A stretch of DNA of 15,262 nt from UBA9414 sp958446945 (GCA_958446945.1 CAUCYJ010000035.1:1-15262), one strand, 5' to 3'. Positions 1 through 8,341 are shown, numbered from the stretch's first letter. Numbers and translations: made by a program. The notes: generated by a model not told the origin, from the sequence alone.

Positions 1-749
1 ATTGTAACTCTCTCCGGAAACGTATATACATTAAACGATTCCCCTCTTGCAAATCCAACAAGAAGGATTCCTTTCTCTTCTGCCAATTCAACAGCTCTGC
101 TTGTCGGCGCTGACACAGCAATCAGTGTTGGTGCGCCAATGGCCACTGCTTTTTCAAGAATTTCTGCTGCCACGCGCCCACTAAAAACAATCGTCTTATC
201 TGCTGTATCAAGCTGTTCCCTGATACATGCGCCAAGCAGCTTCTCCACCGCATTGTGACGACCGACATCTTCTCTCATCAAAAGGATTTCCCCATCTTTC
301 GCAAGTACCGCGCTGTGAACTCCACCGGTAAGACGAAAGCGATGTGAACGCTCATCAAGCGCAGCTGCAAGCGACATGATCTCTTTCGGAGAAATCTTCT
401 TTTCTTCCGCTTTTTTCCCCGTTTCTTTCGCATCCTGCCTGCGCATATCACACTCTTTATCTGCTACAACTTCGATTCTGTGTTCCTGCTGCTTAACACA
501 GATTTCCTTTATTTGTTCTGATTTCAGAATATAACCTTCTAAATACAAAAATCCATACGCAAGATCTTCCAGATACCACGGTGAGCAGAAAAATGTATGT
601 ATCATTTCTCCATTCAGATATAGATCATATTTTTCTTCCGGAACAATGTATTTTTCTTCCTTAGAAAATTCTCCTGCCCGGAAGCATACTGCCTTTTTCA
701 GCACATATTCTATTGTATGTTCTTTTTCCCTTTTTAAATGTTTCTCCAT
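1..749 (-). CDS. fdhD: FdhD, formate dehydrogenase accessory sulfurtransferase (C-terminus cut by window edge)
   Basis: FdhD passes sulfur from a cysteine desulfurase to the bis-MGD cofactor of formate dehydrogenase. I translated 249 codons up to the window edge. Family landmarks are LTGGVHSA (about 140-147), REDVGRHNAVEKL (159-171), SGRVAAEI (190-197), SAPTSRAVELAE (213-224) and GFARGESFNVYT (232-243). Only the last residues are missing. The ATG at 749 is preferred because AAGAGAG lies just upstream; an in-frame ATG at 767 has no good ribosome binding site. It is the last visible gene of the formate dehydrogenase operon, about 100 bases after fdhA. Odd point: the CGxCG (or SGCG) cysteine motif expected before LTGGVHSA is absent. 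That stretch is a Lys/Glu-rich linker, with the nearest cysteine at 100 in KECDM. Identity is clear; whether it is a standard sulfurtransferase is uncertain. Confidence 0.92.
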   Translation of the reverse strand, partial: MEKHLKREKEHTIEYVLKKAVCFRAGEFSKEEKYIVPEEKYDLYLNGEMIHTFFCSPWYLEDLAYGFLYLEGYILKSEQIKEICVKQQEHRIEVVADKECDMRRQDAKETGKKAEEKKISPKEIMSLAAALDERSHRFRLTGGVHSAVLAKDGEILLMREDVGRHNAVEKLLGACIREQLDTADKTIVFSGRVAAEILEKAVAIGAPTLIAVSAPTSRAVELAEEKGILLVGFARGESFNVYTFPERVT

Positions 750-771
750 CCCATATTCTCTCTTCATTATC

Positions 772-810
772 AAAATGCAGACACAGCCACCGCGGCCGCG
801 TCTGCATTTT
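772..810 (-). promoter_or_regulatory. 17-bp intercistronic hairpin between fdhA and fdhD
   Basis: In the minus-strand RNA, 810-794 pairs with 788-772 over 17 base pairs around a 5-base loop (793-789). Two of the pairs are U-G wobbles in this strand. In plus-strand RNA the same positions would be A-C mismatches, so the structure fits the fdh transcript. The 3' arm ends in only four U and then GAUAAU, a poor U-tract for full termination. It sits just upstream of the fdhD start, so it may be an attenuator, a processing site or an mRNA stabiliser that sets fdhD level relative to fdhA. Confidence 0.6.
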
Positions 811-848
811 TTCATATGAAATCTCTGCTATTTGCAAAAAACTACTGC

Positions 849-3560
849 TTATTCTGTAATCTTCTCCACTTTTACTGTACAAACTTTATATTCCGGCGTA
901 CTTGAAATGGAATCAAGCGCATCACTTGTCAGCCAGTTTGCGCCGCCTTCAATATAGTGGAACGGCATCCAGCATTCACCCGGATTCGTCTTATCTGATA
1001 CATCTGCTTTCGCCTGAATTGTTCCGCGGCGAGAAGAAATCTGAACCATTTCCCCATTCTCAATACCAAGTTTTTCAGCATCCTCTGTATTAATCTCGAT
1101 GAATGATTCACCTGCAATTTCATTGATTCCTGCTGTCTTATCCGTCATTGCACATGCATTATAATGATATAAGATACGTCCTGTCATCATAACCAGAGGA
1201 TATTCTTCATCCGGAAGTTCCATGGAAGGTGTATATGCTGCCGGACGGAAATAGCCAAGTCCCCGCGCAAACTTACCTACATGCATGATCGGTGTTCCAG
1301 GATGTTCTTTCGATGGACATGGCCACTGTAATCCCTGTCCTGCTACTTCTTCGCTGTCCAGTCTTGCATGACTGATTCCGCCAAATGACGGTGTCACAGA
1401 AGAAATCTCATCCATAATCTCTGCCGGTGTCAGATGTGGCTGTGGATAACCCATTCGTCTCATAATTTCTGTAAAAATCCATGTATCCGGTTTTGTATCA
1501 CCAGCAATCTCAACAGCTTTTCTGACACGCTGTACACGGCGCTCTGTATTCGTAAATGTTCCTTCTTTCTCAGCATAGGAACGTCCAGGAAGAATTACAT
1601 CTGCAAGTTTTGCAGTCTCAGTCATAAATAATTCATCTACAACAAAGAAATCCAGCGAACTCAGTGCTTTGATCACATGGTGCGTATTTGGATCTGTACG
1701 GACCGGATCTTCTCCAAAGATAAACAAACCTTTCACTTCTCCTGTCAGCATTTTCGGGAAGCAGTCTGTTGCTTTTGTTCCGATATTCGGATTCAGCTTC
1801 GTTCCCCATGCCTCTTCAAATTTCTCAAGAATACCTGGTTTATCAATGTTCTGATATCCGGAGAACTGATTCGGAGATGCTCCCATATCACATGCTCCCT
1901 GCACGTTATTCTGTCCTCGAATTGGATTTACACCGCATCCAGGTTTTCCAATCTTACCGACCATCATAGCCATATTTGATAATGACATAACGCCTTCTGT
2001 ACCTGTATGATGTTCTGTTACACCAAGACAATACATGATCGGCGCGCGATTTGCAGTAGCGTAAATGCGCGCTGCTTCGCGAAGTGCATCGGCATCAATT
2101 CCACAGATTTCTGCTACCTTTTCAGGTGTATAATCCTTCACTAATTCTTTCATTGCTTCGAAATTCTCTGTGCGCTCTTCAATGAATTTGTGATCTACAA
2201 GATCCTCTTCAATGAAAATGTGCATCATACCATTTGCAAATGCAACATTTGTACCTGGTTTTAATTTCAGATGAATATCTGCGTCTTTACAAAGATCAAT
2301 ATCACGCGGATCTACAACAATCAGCTTCGCGCCGCGCTGTACTGCCTGGCGCACCTGCATTCCAAGTACCGGATGCGCATGTTCCGGATTAGATCCGACA
2401 AGCATAATCGCATCAGATTCATGAGTAATATCATAAATAGTGTTTGTCATGGCTCCGGAGCCTAATGTGGTTGCCAAACCGGCAACAGTCGGAGCATGTC
2501 AAACGCGGGCACAGTTATCGGTATTGTTGCTCTCAAATGCTGTTCTTACCATCTTCTGAAGCATATAAATATCTTCATTTGTAGAACGTGAGCATGCAAA
2601 TCCGGCCAGTGCCTCACCTCCGTATTGTTTTTTAATTTCAGTAAATTTAGATGCAACAAGATCAAGTGCCTCATCCCAAGTTGCTCTCTCAAACTCGCCT
2701 GTCTCTTTATTCTTAATTAATGGATAACGGATTCTGTCTTTACAGTCAACAAAGTCAAATGATCCGCTTCTTCCTTTCACACAGAGCAATCCGTGATTAG
2801 ACGGTCCATCTGCCCCCTGAACATCAACAATCTTGCCATTCTTAACAATCAGATCCATCTGACATCCTGTTGCACAATGTGGGCAAGTTGTACGGACTTT
2901 CTTCACTTCCCAGTCGCGGTAGTCTTTTCTTCTCTTAATAACAAGCGCACCTGTCGGACATGCCTGTGCACAGTTACCGCAAGATTCGCAAAGCGATTCC
3001 TTCCAGCCTTCGCCAAAAGGAGCTTTTACATATACTCTGGCTCCATTTTTTTCAAGTGAAAGCGCATGTCTTCCGGTTGCTTTTGCACAAGTGCTGATAC
3101 AGCGCTGACACTGGATACAAAGTCCTGGATCATAAGAAAGAAACGGGTTCTCTGCACACGGTTCATGCTGCACATCTCCGTGGGATGCTTTAAAGTTCGG
3201 AACATCAATTCCGTACTCTCTCGCCAGAGCCTGAAGCTCGCACGCACCATTTTTGATACATTTGAAACAATTTGTCTTATGCTCTGCCATAAGAAGGTGA
3301 AGTGTGTTTTTACGCGCTTCAACAACAGCTTCACTGTCTGTCTGAATCTTCATTCCCTCTCTGACTATTGTATTACAGGCTGTTGCCAGACCTGCACGAC
3401 CTTCTATCTCTACTACGCAGATTCGGCAAGAGCCAATCTCATTAATTCCTTCCAGAAAGCAGAGTGTCGGAATGTGAATTCCATTTTCTCTGGCTGCCTT
3501 CAGGATTGTCTGGCCTTCTTTTGCCTGAATCTCCATGCCGTTTATCATTACATTAATCAT
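849..3560 (-). CDS. fdhA: Selenocysteine formate dehydrogenase catalytic subunit with NuoG-like iron-sulfur N-terminus
   Basis: Catalyses reversible formate/CO2 interconversion at a bis-MGD Mo (or W) centre in the cytoplasm. It is a 903-residue protein if the TGA at 2499-2501 is read as selenocysteine 354. Domains in order: [2Fe-2S] ferredoxin (Cys 34, 45, 48, 62); His-Cys cluster (His 94, Cys 98, 101, 107); two 4Fe-4S clusters (Cys 148/151/154/158 and 191/194/197/201); the formate dehydrogenase 4Fe-4S (Cys 226, 229, 233, 260, then Lys 262); the molybdopterin domain with U354-H355; GVNPIRGQNNVQGACDMG; and a C-terminal dinucleotide-binding domain ending near TPEYKVCTVKVE. The ATG at 3560 is chosen because it overlaps the upstream stop as ATGA and has AAGGGGG 10 bases before it; an in-frame start at 3590 would lie inside the previous gene. 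The cluster chain should carry electrons to the oxidoreductase subunit encoded just upstream. Confidence 0.96.
2470..2498 (-). promoter_or_regulatory. Bacterial SECIS-like hairpin after the fdhA UGA
   Basis: In minus-strand RNA, 12 bases follow the UGA. Then GUUGCC (2486-2481) pairs with GGCAAC (2475-2470) around the loop GGUUU (2480-2476). Stem length, distance from the UGA and a G-U-containing loop resemble the E. coli fdhF SECIS (loop AGGUCU) that SelB binds. The element also encodes conserved protein sequence (VAGLAT), as expected of a coding-region SECIS. SelB binding itself is inferred. Confidence 0.82.
2499..2501 (-). other. In-frame UGA selenocysteine codon (Sec354) of fdhA
   Basis: The two open frames on either side are in the same frame and separated only by this TGA. 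Read through, they give N-C-A-R-V-U-H-A-P-T-V-A-G-L, matching the RVUHGPSVAGL active site of E. coli formate dehydrogenase H. Sequence homologous to that enzyme continues without a break on both sides, so this is recoding and not a nonsense mutation. The cell must therefore have selA, selB, selC and selD, which lie outside the window. Confidence 0.96.
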
Positions 3561-5392
3561 AAATCTCTGCCCCCTTCCATTGCTCCGCATCCATAATGGT
3601 CACATCTGAGACAGCGGCTTGCCTCTTGCATTGCCTCTTCATGCGTCAGAAGTTCTTCCACATGTTCAAAGTCTTTCTTTCGGATAAATGCCGGGCGTTC
3701 GCCAATCTCAGTACGTCCCATAAACGTCCTCATATTTTCCTTCGGTTCCGGAACAACTGCTTCACACAATAAAGTATGGTGATAACCAAGATATTCATCA
3801 ATATTATGCGCTGCAACTTTTCCTGCTGCGATTGCACGGATAACCGTAGACGGACCTGTTGCACAGTCTCCTCCTGTAAATACTCCCGGAAGTTCTTTTA
3901 CTTCCGTATCAAGCCCTGCCTGGAATACATTTCTCTTAGCCGGCATACCAAATTCTTCAAACGGTGCAGACACAATATCCTGCCCTACTGCGATCATAAT
4001 TACATCTGCCGGGAATTCCTGCTGCGGTTTATTTGCATCTTTCGGAGCAGGACGATCTCCTCTATATGCACTGATCATCTGAGGCTGTGTAACAAGTGAT
4101 ACGCAATTTCCTTCCGCATCTTTTTTAATCTCTACCGGAGACTGTAATGTTACAAGAGCAATTCCTTCCATAACAGCAGATTCTACTTCTGATTCCAGAG
4201 CTGTCATATCTTTCTGACGTCTTCTGTATACAATTGAAACTTCTTCTGCATTACATCTGACTGCACTTCTCGCACAGTCCATAGCAACATTACCTCCACC
4301 GATGACGAGAACTTTCTTTCCAGTGTAATCCGGAAGATGTCCATTGCCGATCTCATCGAGAATTTCTACCGCAGACACAACATTTTTCGCATCTGCTCCC
4401 GGAATATTCAGTGTCTTTCCGGTCTGCGCACCGATCGCAACATACATTGCATCATGTTTCTTCTGTACTTCTTCAATAGAAATATCTTTGCCGACAGTTG
4501 TATTATATACTACTTCAATATCTCCTGCGCCAAGGATAGCACGAATGTCTTCATCAAGACGGTCTTTCGGGAAACGGTAATTCGGAATTCCATAGCGGAG
4601 CATTCCTCCAAGCTTATCATGTGATTCATACACAACAGCTTTATGTCCCATTAATGCCAGGAAATAAGCAGCTGTTAATCCACTTGGACCTCCTCCGATA
4701 ATACCGATTGATTTTCCTGTTGACGGATTTGGCGCCGGTGTCTTCACTGTATCTGCAGGCATCATATCAACAGCATATTTTTTTAATGCACGGATATTGA
4801 TCGGAGATTCCAGCATCTTACGTCTGCAGCGTTCTTCACACGGATGCTCACATACCATTGCACATGCCGTTGGAAATGGATTGTCTCGCCGGATTAAGTT
4901 AATGGCTCCTGCATAATCTTCATTACCTACAAGTGCTATGTATCCCGGAATATCTACGTGTGCCGGACAAAGTGATACACATGGAATCTTCTGTCCAACA
5001 CAATCAAGACATCTCTGATTCTCGATATGGCTCTTATACTCATCTGCAAAAAGCTCAAGCCCTTTTAATACTTCATCAGCCGCATTCCAACCAATGGCAC
5101 AGTCTGCTGAATCCCGAATCATTGTTGCCATCATTTTAATATTTGCCAGCGTCTTCTCTGTAGCACATCCATCTAATACCTTCTGCATCAAACGTGCTAC
5201 AAGAGGGAGTCCATCCCTGCACGGTACACATTTTCCGCAAGTCTCATTTGCAGCTGTCCGCAGCATAGAAATCTGCAGTGTGATCGGACAGCTTCCCGGA
5301 GGATATACCTCAACCTTATGAGAAAAATGTCGTGCAATTTCATTCATTTTTGCGTCATAACCTGACGGATCAGAAAGATATAATTTGCCCAT
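3557..5392 (-). CDS. Hybrid NuoF-type iron-sulfur / GltD-type FAD-NAD(P)H oxidoreductase subunit of the formate dehydrogenase
   Basis: Likely moves electrons between the formate dehydrogenase clusters and NAD(P)H. It has 611 residues. Residues 1-120 resemble only the 4Fe-4S end of NuoF/HydB (CGKCVPCRDG, Cys 52/55/58, with Cys 98); the FMN/NADH-binding part of NuoF is absent. Residues 125-195 form the GltD-type N-terminal cluster domain (Cys 128/131/138/142 and 177/181/185/189). An FAD fold begins at IGIIGGGPSGL (229-239), a nucleotide fold at VLVIGGGNVAMD (361-372) followed by YRRR (389-392), a pattern that favours NADPH, and FAD contact TGGDCATGPSTVIRA comes later. The C-terminus has CLRCDHYGCG, possibly another metal or cluster site. 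AGAAGGGA precedes the ATG. It overlaps fdhA as ATGA, so the two are probably translated as partners. The role is inferred; the fold is clear. Confidence 0.88.
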   Translation of the reverse strand: MGKLYLSDPSGYDAKMNEIARHFSHKVEVYPPGSCPITLQISMLRTAANETCGKCVPCRDGLPLVARLMQKVLDGCATEKTLANIKMMATMIRDSADCAIGWNAADEVLKGLELFADEYKSHIENQRCLDCVGQKIPCVSLCPAHVDIPGYIALVGNEDYAGAINLIRRDNPFPTACAMVCEHPCEERCRRKMLESPINIRALKKYAVDMMPADTVKTPAPNPSTGKSIGIIGGGPSGLTAAYFLALMGHKAVVYESHDKLGGMLRYGIPNYRFPKDRLDEDIRAILGAGDIEVVYNTTVGKDISIEEVQKKHDAMYVAIGAQTGKTLNIPGADAKNVVSAVEILDEIGNGHLPDYTGKKVLVIGGGNVAMDCARSAVRCNAEEVSIVYRRRQKDMTALESEVESAVMEGIALVTLQSPVEIKKDAEGNCVSLVTQPQMISAYRGDRPAPKDANKPQQEFPADVIMIAVGQDIVSAPFEEFGMPAKRNVFQAGLDTEVKELPGVFTGGDCATGPSTVIRAIAAGKVAAHNIDEYLGYHHTLLCEAVVPEPKENMRTFMGRTEIGERPAFIRKKDFEHVEELLTHEEAMQEASRCLRCDHYGCGAMEGGRDL

Positions 5393-5456
5393 AAATTCCC
5401 TTCTCTCTTATTCTTTGATAGAATATATTTTAGTTACTTATTTATGATATTTTTCA

Positions 5457-6260
5457 TTAATCATCTTTTAAATATACAAACCAATATGCCACGCCTACGA
5501 GTAACGCTCCACCGATAATATTTCCGATTGTTACCGGTAAAAGATTGGCTGTAAACATCGAACCCCATGTCAGATCAGATACATCAACCTGTGCGGCTTC
5601 TGCCATGAGCATATAGTTTTCATTTCCCTTTGCAAAAAGTCCTGCTGAAATATAGAACATGTTTGCAACACTATGTTCAAATCCACATAATACAAACATT
5701 GCAATCGGGAAAAACAATCCGATAATCTTAGAAGAAACCTGCTTTGCCGCAAATGAGATCCACACTGCAATACAGACAAGGAAATTACATGCAATTCCTT
5801 TGAGTACTGCATCGCCGAACGAAATAGAAGTCTTTGCCACAGCTGTACTGATCAAGGCAGTGCCCACGTTAAAAGTATCTGTCTGATGACCAAATACACA
5901 TATTGCCGCAATCAGCATACTTCCTACAAAATTTCCAAGATATACGATAATCCAGTTCTTTAGCATTCCTGCAATTGTAATCTCTTTTTTCAGCAACGGA
6001 ATTACAAGAAGGCAATTCCCTGTAAAAAGTTCGCTTCCTGCAAGCAGTACCATTGTCAGACCTCCCGGGAAAAGACATGCTCCGACGATCTTTCCTGCTG
6101 CTCCCGGAAGAGACGCTCCCGCAGTTGCAGAGGCAATTCCTCCTACTGCAATAAACATTCCGGCAAGAATACCAAGCACAAACATCTTGGCAACCGGCAT
6201 ATTTACTTTTCCCTTCCCTATTGCGATATAATTATTCGCGATTTCTTTTGGTGTATTCAT
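5457..6260 (-). CDS. focA: Formate/nitrite transporter family (FocA-like) formate channel
   Basis: A membrane channel for formate, in or out, with pH-dependent behaviour in the family. It has 267 residues, usual for FNT proteins, and six hydrophobic membrane segments. Diagnostic motifs are TGNC (80-83), KGIACNFLVCIAVW (154-167) and the pore-histidine motif FEHSVANMFYI (His 196). The ATG at 6260 has a strong GGAAGGAG site upstream. It lies 64 bases before the oxidoreductase gene and 66 after moeA in the same orientation. Because its operon partner is a formate dehydrogenase, formate is a better substrate guess than nitrite or hydrosulfide. It could serve uptake of formate made by other microbes, or export of formate made by CO2 reduction. 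Confidence 0.93.
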   Translation of the reverse strand: MNTPKEIANNYIAIGKGKVNMPVAKMFVLGILAGMFIAVGGIASATAGASLPGAAGKIVGACLFPGGLTMVLLAGSELFTGNCLLVIPLLKKEITIAGMLKNWIIVYLGNFVGSMLIAAICVFGHQTDTFNVGTALISTAVAKTSISFGDAVLKGIACNFLVCIAVWISFAAKQVSSKIIGLFFPIAMFVLCGFEHSVANMFYISAGLFAKGNENYMLMAEAAQVDVSDLTWGSMFTANLLPVTIGNIIGGALLVGVAYWFVYLKDD

Positions 6261-6326
6261 AATATCCTCTCCTTCCCTTTATCTATTTCTTAATATATCG
6301 CAGCCATCTTTGCTTACGCTGTATAC

Positions 6327-7535
6327 TTAAATGAAATAGACTTCTAACATTGTTCCTTTCTCCAACGGTCCCGCTCCCTCCGGCACTATTGCCAGAAGAT
6401 CGCAGTCATCCATCGATGAAACAGAACCATTTCTCTGATTCTCAAGCGGAGTAAAATACAGCATGCCATCCTGATAGGATGATTTACCTTTCAGCACTCT
6501 TATCACCGGACAAGATTTCCCAAATGGTTCTGTGAGCCGCGCCGTTGCCTTTCGGAAATCAGTCTTTGACGCCCCGCATAATTTCTTTATACACGGAAGT
6601 CCTACACACAGAAGGCCGGTGGCCGCTGCTCCCGGATTCCCTGACAAACCAAGAATCAGCTTTCCGTCTTTTCTGGCTGCCAGCATCGCTCCTCCCGGTT
6701 TTAACCGGATTCTGTGAAACAGCAGCTCGCCGCCAATATTCTCGATCACCTCCGGCAGATAGTCATAATCTCCGGCAGATACCCCTCCTGTTGTAATAAC
6801 TATGTCACTATGGAAAAGTGCTTTCTCAATCACTTCACTGAGCTTCTTTGGATCATCCGAAACAATCCCGGAATGAATCGGCGTAACTCCATACTTTCTT
6901 AAATATCCTCCAAGTAAATATGGGTTCGTGTCGTAAATCTTTCCATATTTCGGCAGCTCCTCCGGACTTAAAAGTTCGCTTCCGGTACTGACAATCGCTG
7001 CCACCGGCTTCCGGTAAACTTTCACTTTGCAGATTCCCTGTCCTGCCAACAGTGCAATATCCGCCGGACCCAGACATTTCCCCTGATTCAAAAGCCGTAC
7101 GCCACTGTGCACGTCTTCTCCGATCTGTACAATATTTCCAGGTTTTACCGGAGCTATCAGTCTTACTTCCTCTTCTGTAAATATTGTACGCTCATACATA
7201 ACAACGGCGTCTGCCCCCTCCGGCACTGCCGCTCCTGTCATAATACGGGCCGCTTGTCCTCTCTCAATCTCATGCTGTGGAATATCCCCTGCCGCAAGCG
7301 CTTCCGTTACCTTTAAAACAACCGGCGCCTCTTCTGATGCTCCCACTGTATCTTCCGAGCGAAGTGCATATCCGTCATACGCACTTCTTCGAAAATATGG
7401 TACAGCCAAAACGGCATCTACATCTTCTGCAAGTACCCTTCCATAAGCCTCCGAAAGCTCACACATTTCTGAAGAAACAGCTTCTGTCATACTGCAAAGT
7501 AAACTTGCAGCCTCTGTAATCGTATTCATCTTCAT
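6327..7535 (-). CDS. moeA: MoeA-type molybdopterin molybdotransferase
   Basis: Inserts molybdate into adenylylated molybdopterin to give Mo-cofactor, in the cytoplasm. It is about 402 residues, standard for MoeA. Visible motifs are RRSAYDGYALR near 50-60, RIMTGAAVPEGADAVV near 100-115, the MoCF domain with IVSTGSEL near 182, YDTNPYLL, ITTGGVSAGDYDYLPEVI near 248-265, and LGLSGNPGAA. Three in-frame starts compete: GTG 7541, ATG 7535 and ATG 7529. AGAGG nine bases before 7535, and GGAG before 7529, favour the ATGs, and I chose 7535. It sits between mobA and focA, so Mo insertion is co-expressed with its client enzyme. Confidence 0.94.
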   Translation of the reverse strand: MKMNTITEAASLLCSMTEAVSSEMCELSEAYGRVLAEDVDAVLAVPYFRRSAYDGYALRSEDTVGASEEAPVVLKVTEALAAGDIPQHEIERGQAARIMTGAAVPEGADAVVMYERTIFTEEEVRLIAPVKPGNIVQIGEDVHSGVRLLNQGKCLGPADIALLAGQGICKVKVYRKPVAAIVSTGSELLSPEELPKYGKIYDTNPYLLGGYLRKYGVTPIHSGIVSDDPKKLSEVIEKALFHSDIVITTGGVSAGDYDYLPEVIENIGGELLFHRIRLKPGGAMLAARKDGKLILGLSGNPGAAATGLLCVGLPCIKKLCGASKTDFRKATARLTEPFGKSCPVIRVLKGKSSYQDGMLYFTPLENQRNGSVSSMDDCDLLAIVPEGAGPLEKGTMLEVYFI

Positions 7536-7600
7536 CTCCACATTCCTCTGTCTTTTCTCATTGATGTCTCTGTATATTCTGGTATTTACTACTCAGATCT

Positions 7601-8176
7601 CTATGTATTCGAATACGTTTCCACAAGGAGCCTATATTCTTCCGGTGTATTAATATTCTGAAGCTGCCATGAGTCCTCGCCTGCTTCTGCAAAAATCACA
7701 TTCAGCTTCCCAAGCGCCTGCATCATCCGCAGTTCTCTCTTCTCCAGACATTCTCGAAGCACCGGCAGACAGCTGCTCTGATACATCCCGCAAAGAGGAT
7801 GAATGCGTCCGTCCTTCGTCCGTATAATAACAGCATCCGCATCTTCATCGGACAATTCGCACAGTTTTTCCGCCAGCTCTCCGGAAAAAAGCGGAACATC
7901 ACATGGAACAGTCAAAAGCCAATCAAAATTCCCTGCTGCAAACGCACTGTAAATGCCTCCCATAGGACCGTGATCCGGATACAGATCTTCAATCATCGGA
8001 ATCGAAATCTCCCTGTGACTGTCAAGCCGGTCAACTGAGACAAACACTTCTCCGTATCTGCCAAGCTTCTCTGCCAGATATTCCAAAAATGTCATTCCAT
8101 TTATTTTCAGAGAGGATTTCTGTCTGCCCATCCGACTGTTTTTTCCACCTGCGAGAATTAAACATCCTGTTTTCAT
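7601..8176 (-). CDS. mobA: Molybdenum cofactor guanylyltransferase (MobA)
   Basis: Attaches GMP to Mo-molybdopterin, giving the MGD form that formate dehydrogenases need. It has 191 residues, the usual family length. The nucleotidyltransferase signature LILAGGKNSRMGRQK lies at 6-20 with a following Lys, the metal-binding CDVPL near 93-97, and HPLCGMY near 126-132. AGGAGG lies a few bases before the ATG at 8176. It is the first gene of the operon, about 50 bases from the predicted start of transcription, so the transcript encodes cofactor maturation before transport and catalysis. Confidence 0.94.
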   Translation of the reverse strand: MKTGCLILAGGKNSRMGRQKSSLKINGMTFLEYLAEKLGRYGEVFVSVDRLDSHREISIPMIEDLYPDHGPMGGIYSAFAAGNFDWLLTVPCDVPLFSGELAEKLCELSDEDADAVIIRTKDGRIHPLCGMYQSSCLPVLRECLEKRELRMMQALGKLNVIFAEAGEDSWQLQNINTPEEYRLLVETYSNT

Positions 8177-8225
8177 TACACTCCTCCTGATGGATTGTAT
8201 TTATTCTTGTACAAGCATGTGTATT

Positions 8226-8240
8226 TGTGATTATATCACA
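8226..8240. promoter_or_regulatory. Palindromic operator candidate over the fdh operon -10 box
   Basis: TGTGAT-TAT-ATCACA is a perfect 6+6 inverted repeat with a 3-base centre. It resembles half-sites bound by the CRP/FNR family (TGTGA/TCACA), although spacing here is 5 rather than 6. Covering the -10 box, a bound protein would repress. A second 10-base palindrome, CTTGTACAAG (8206-8215), lies in the leader. No regulator gene is present in the window. Confidence 0.4.
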
Positions 8241-8257
8241 TAAAAACTTTATTGCAA
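8230..8257 (-). promoter_or_regulatory. Promoter of the mobA-moeA-focA-fdh operon
   Basis: On the minus strand a perfect TATAAT (8235-8230) lies 16 bases downstream of TTGCAA (8257-8252). Transcription would start near 8223, giving a leader of about 47 bases to mobA. The -10 box is enclosed by the palindrome at 8226-8240, and the -35 box forms one arm of an inverted repeat, TGCAA-N8-TTGCA (8253-8270). Confidence 0.65.
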
Positions 8258-8313
8258 GTAAAATGTTGCATTTTGTTAGTACGTTATTTTTTAGTCAATT
8301 TTCCCAACACACA

Positions 8314-8341
8314 TTGTCATATTTTTGTCATTTTATATATA
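8314..8341 (+). promoter_or_regulatory. Candidate promoter of the DUF885 lipoprotein gene
   Basis: TTGTCA (8314-8319) and TATATA (8336-8341) are 16 bases apart, about 30 bases before the chosen ATG at 8371. The region is very A/T-rich, so chance matches are likely. Divergent from the fdh operon promoter. Confidence 0.4.

Noticed and set aside
2451..2462. 12-base palindrome GGCTCCGGAGCC inside fdhA as an operator or second SECIS stem
   Set aside because: It encodes conserved G-S-G-A residues and lies too far from the UGA to be the SelB hairpin.
849..3560. Two separate genes or a nonsense-mutated fdhA pseudogene
   Set aside because: The TGA sits at the Sec active-site position with a SECIS-like hairpin, and conserved sequence continues on both sides in one frame.
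3066..3596. Plus-strand open frame of about 176 codons opposite fdhA
   Set aside because: Antisense to a clearly conserved iron-sulfur domain, with no recognisable motif or convincing ribosome binding site.
8177..8229. Mo-cofactor riboswitch upstream of mobA
   Set aside because: The predicted leader is only about 47 bases, too short for that structured RNA.
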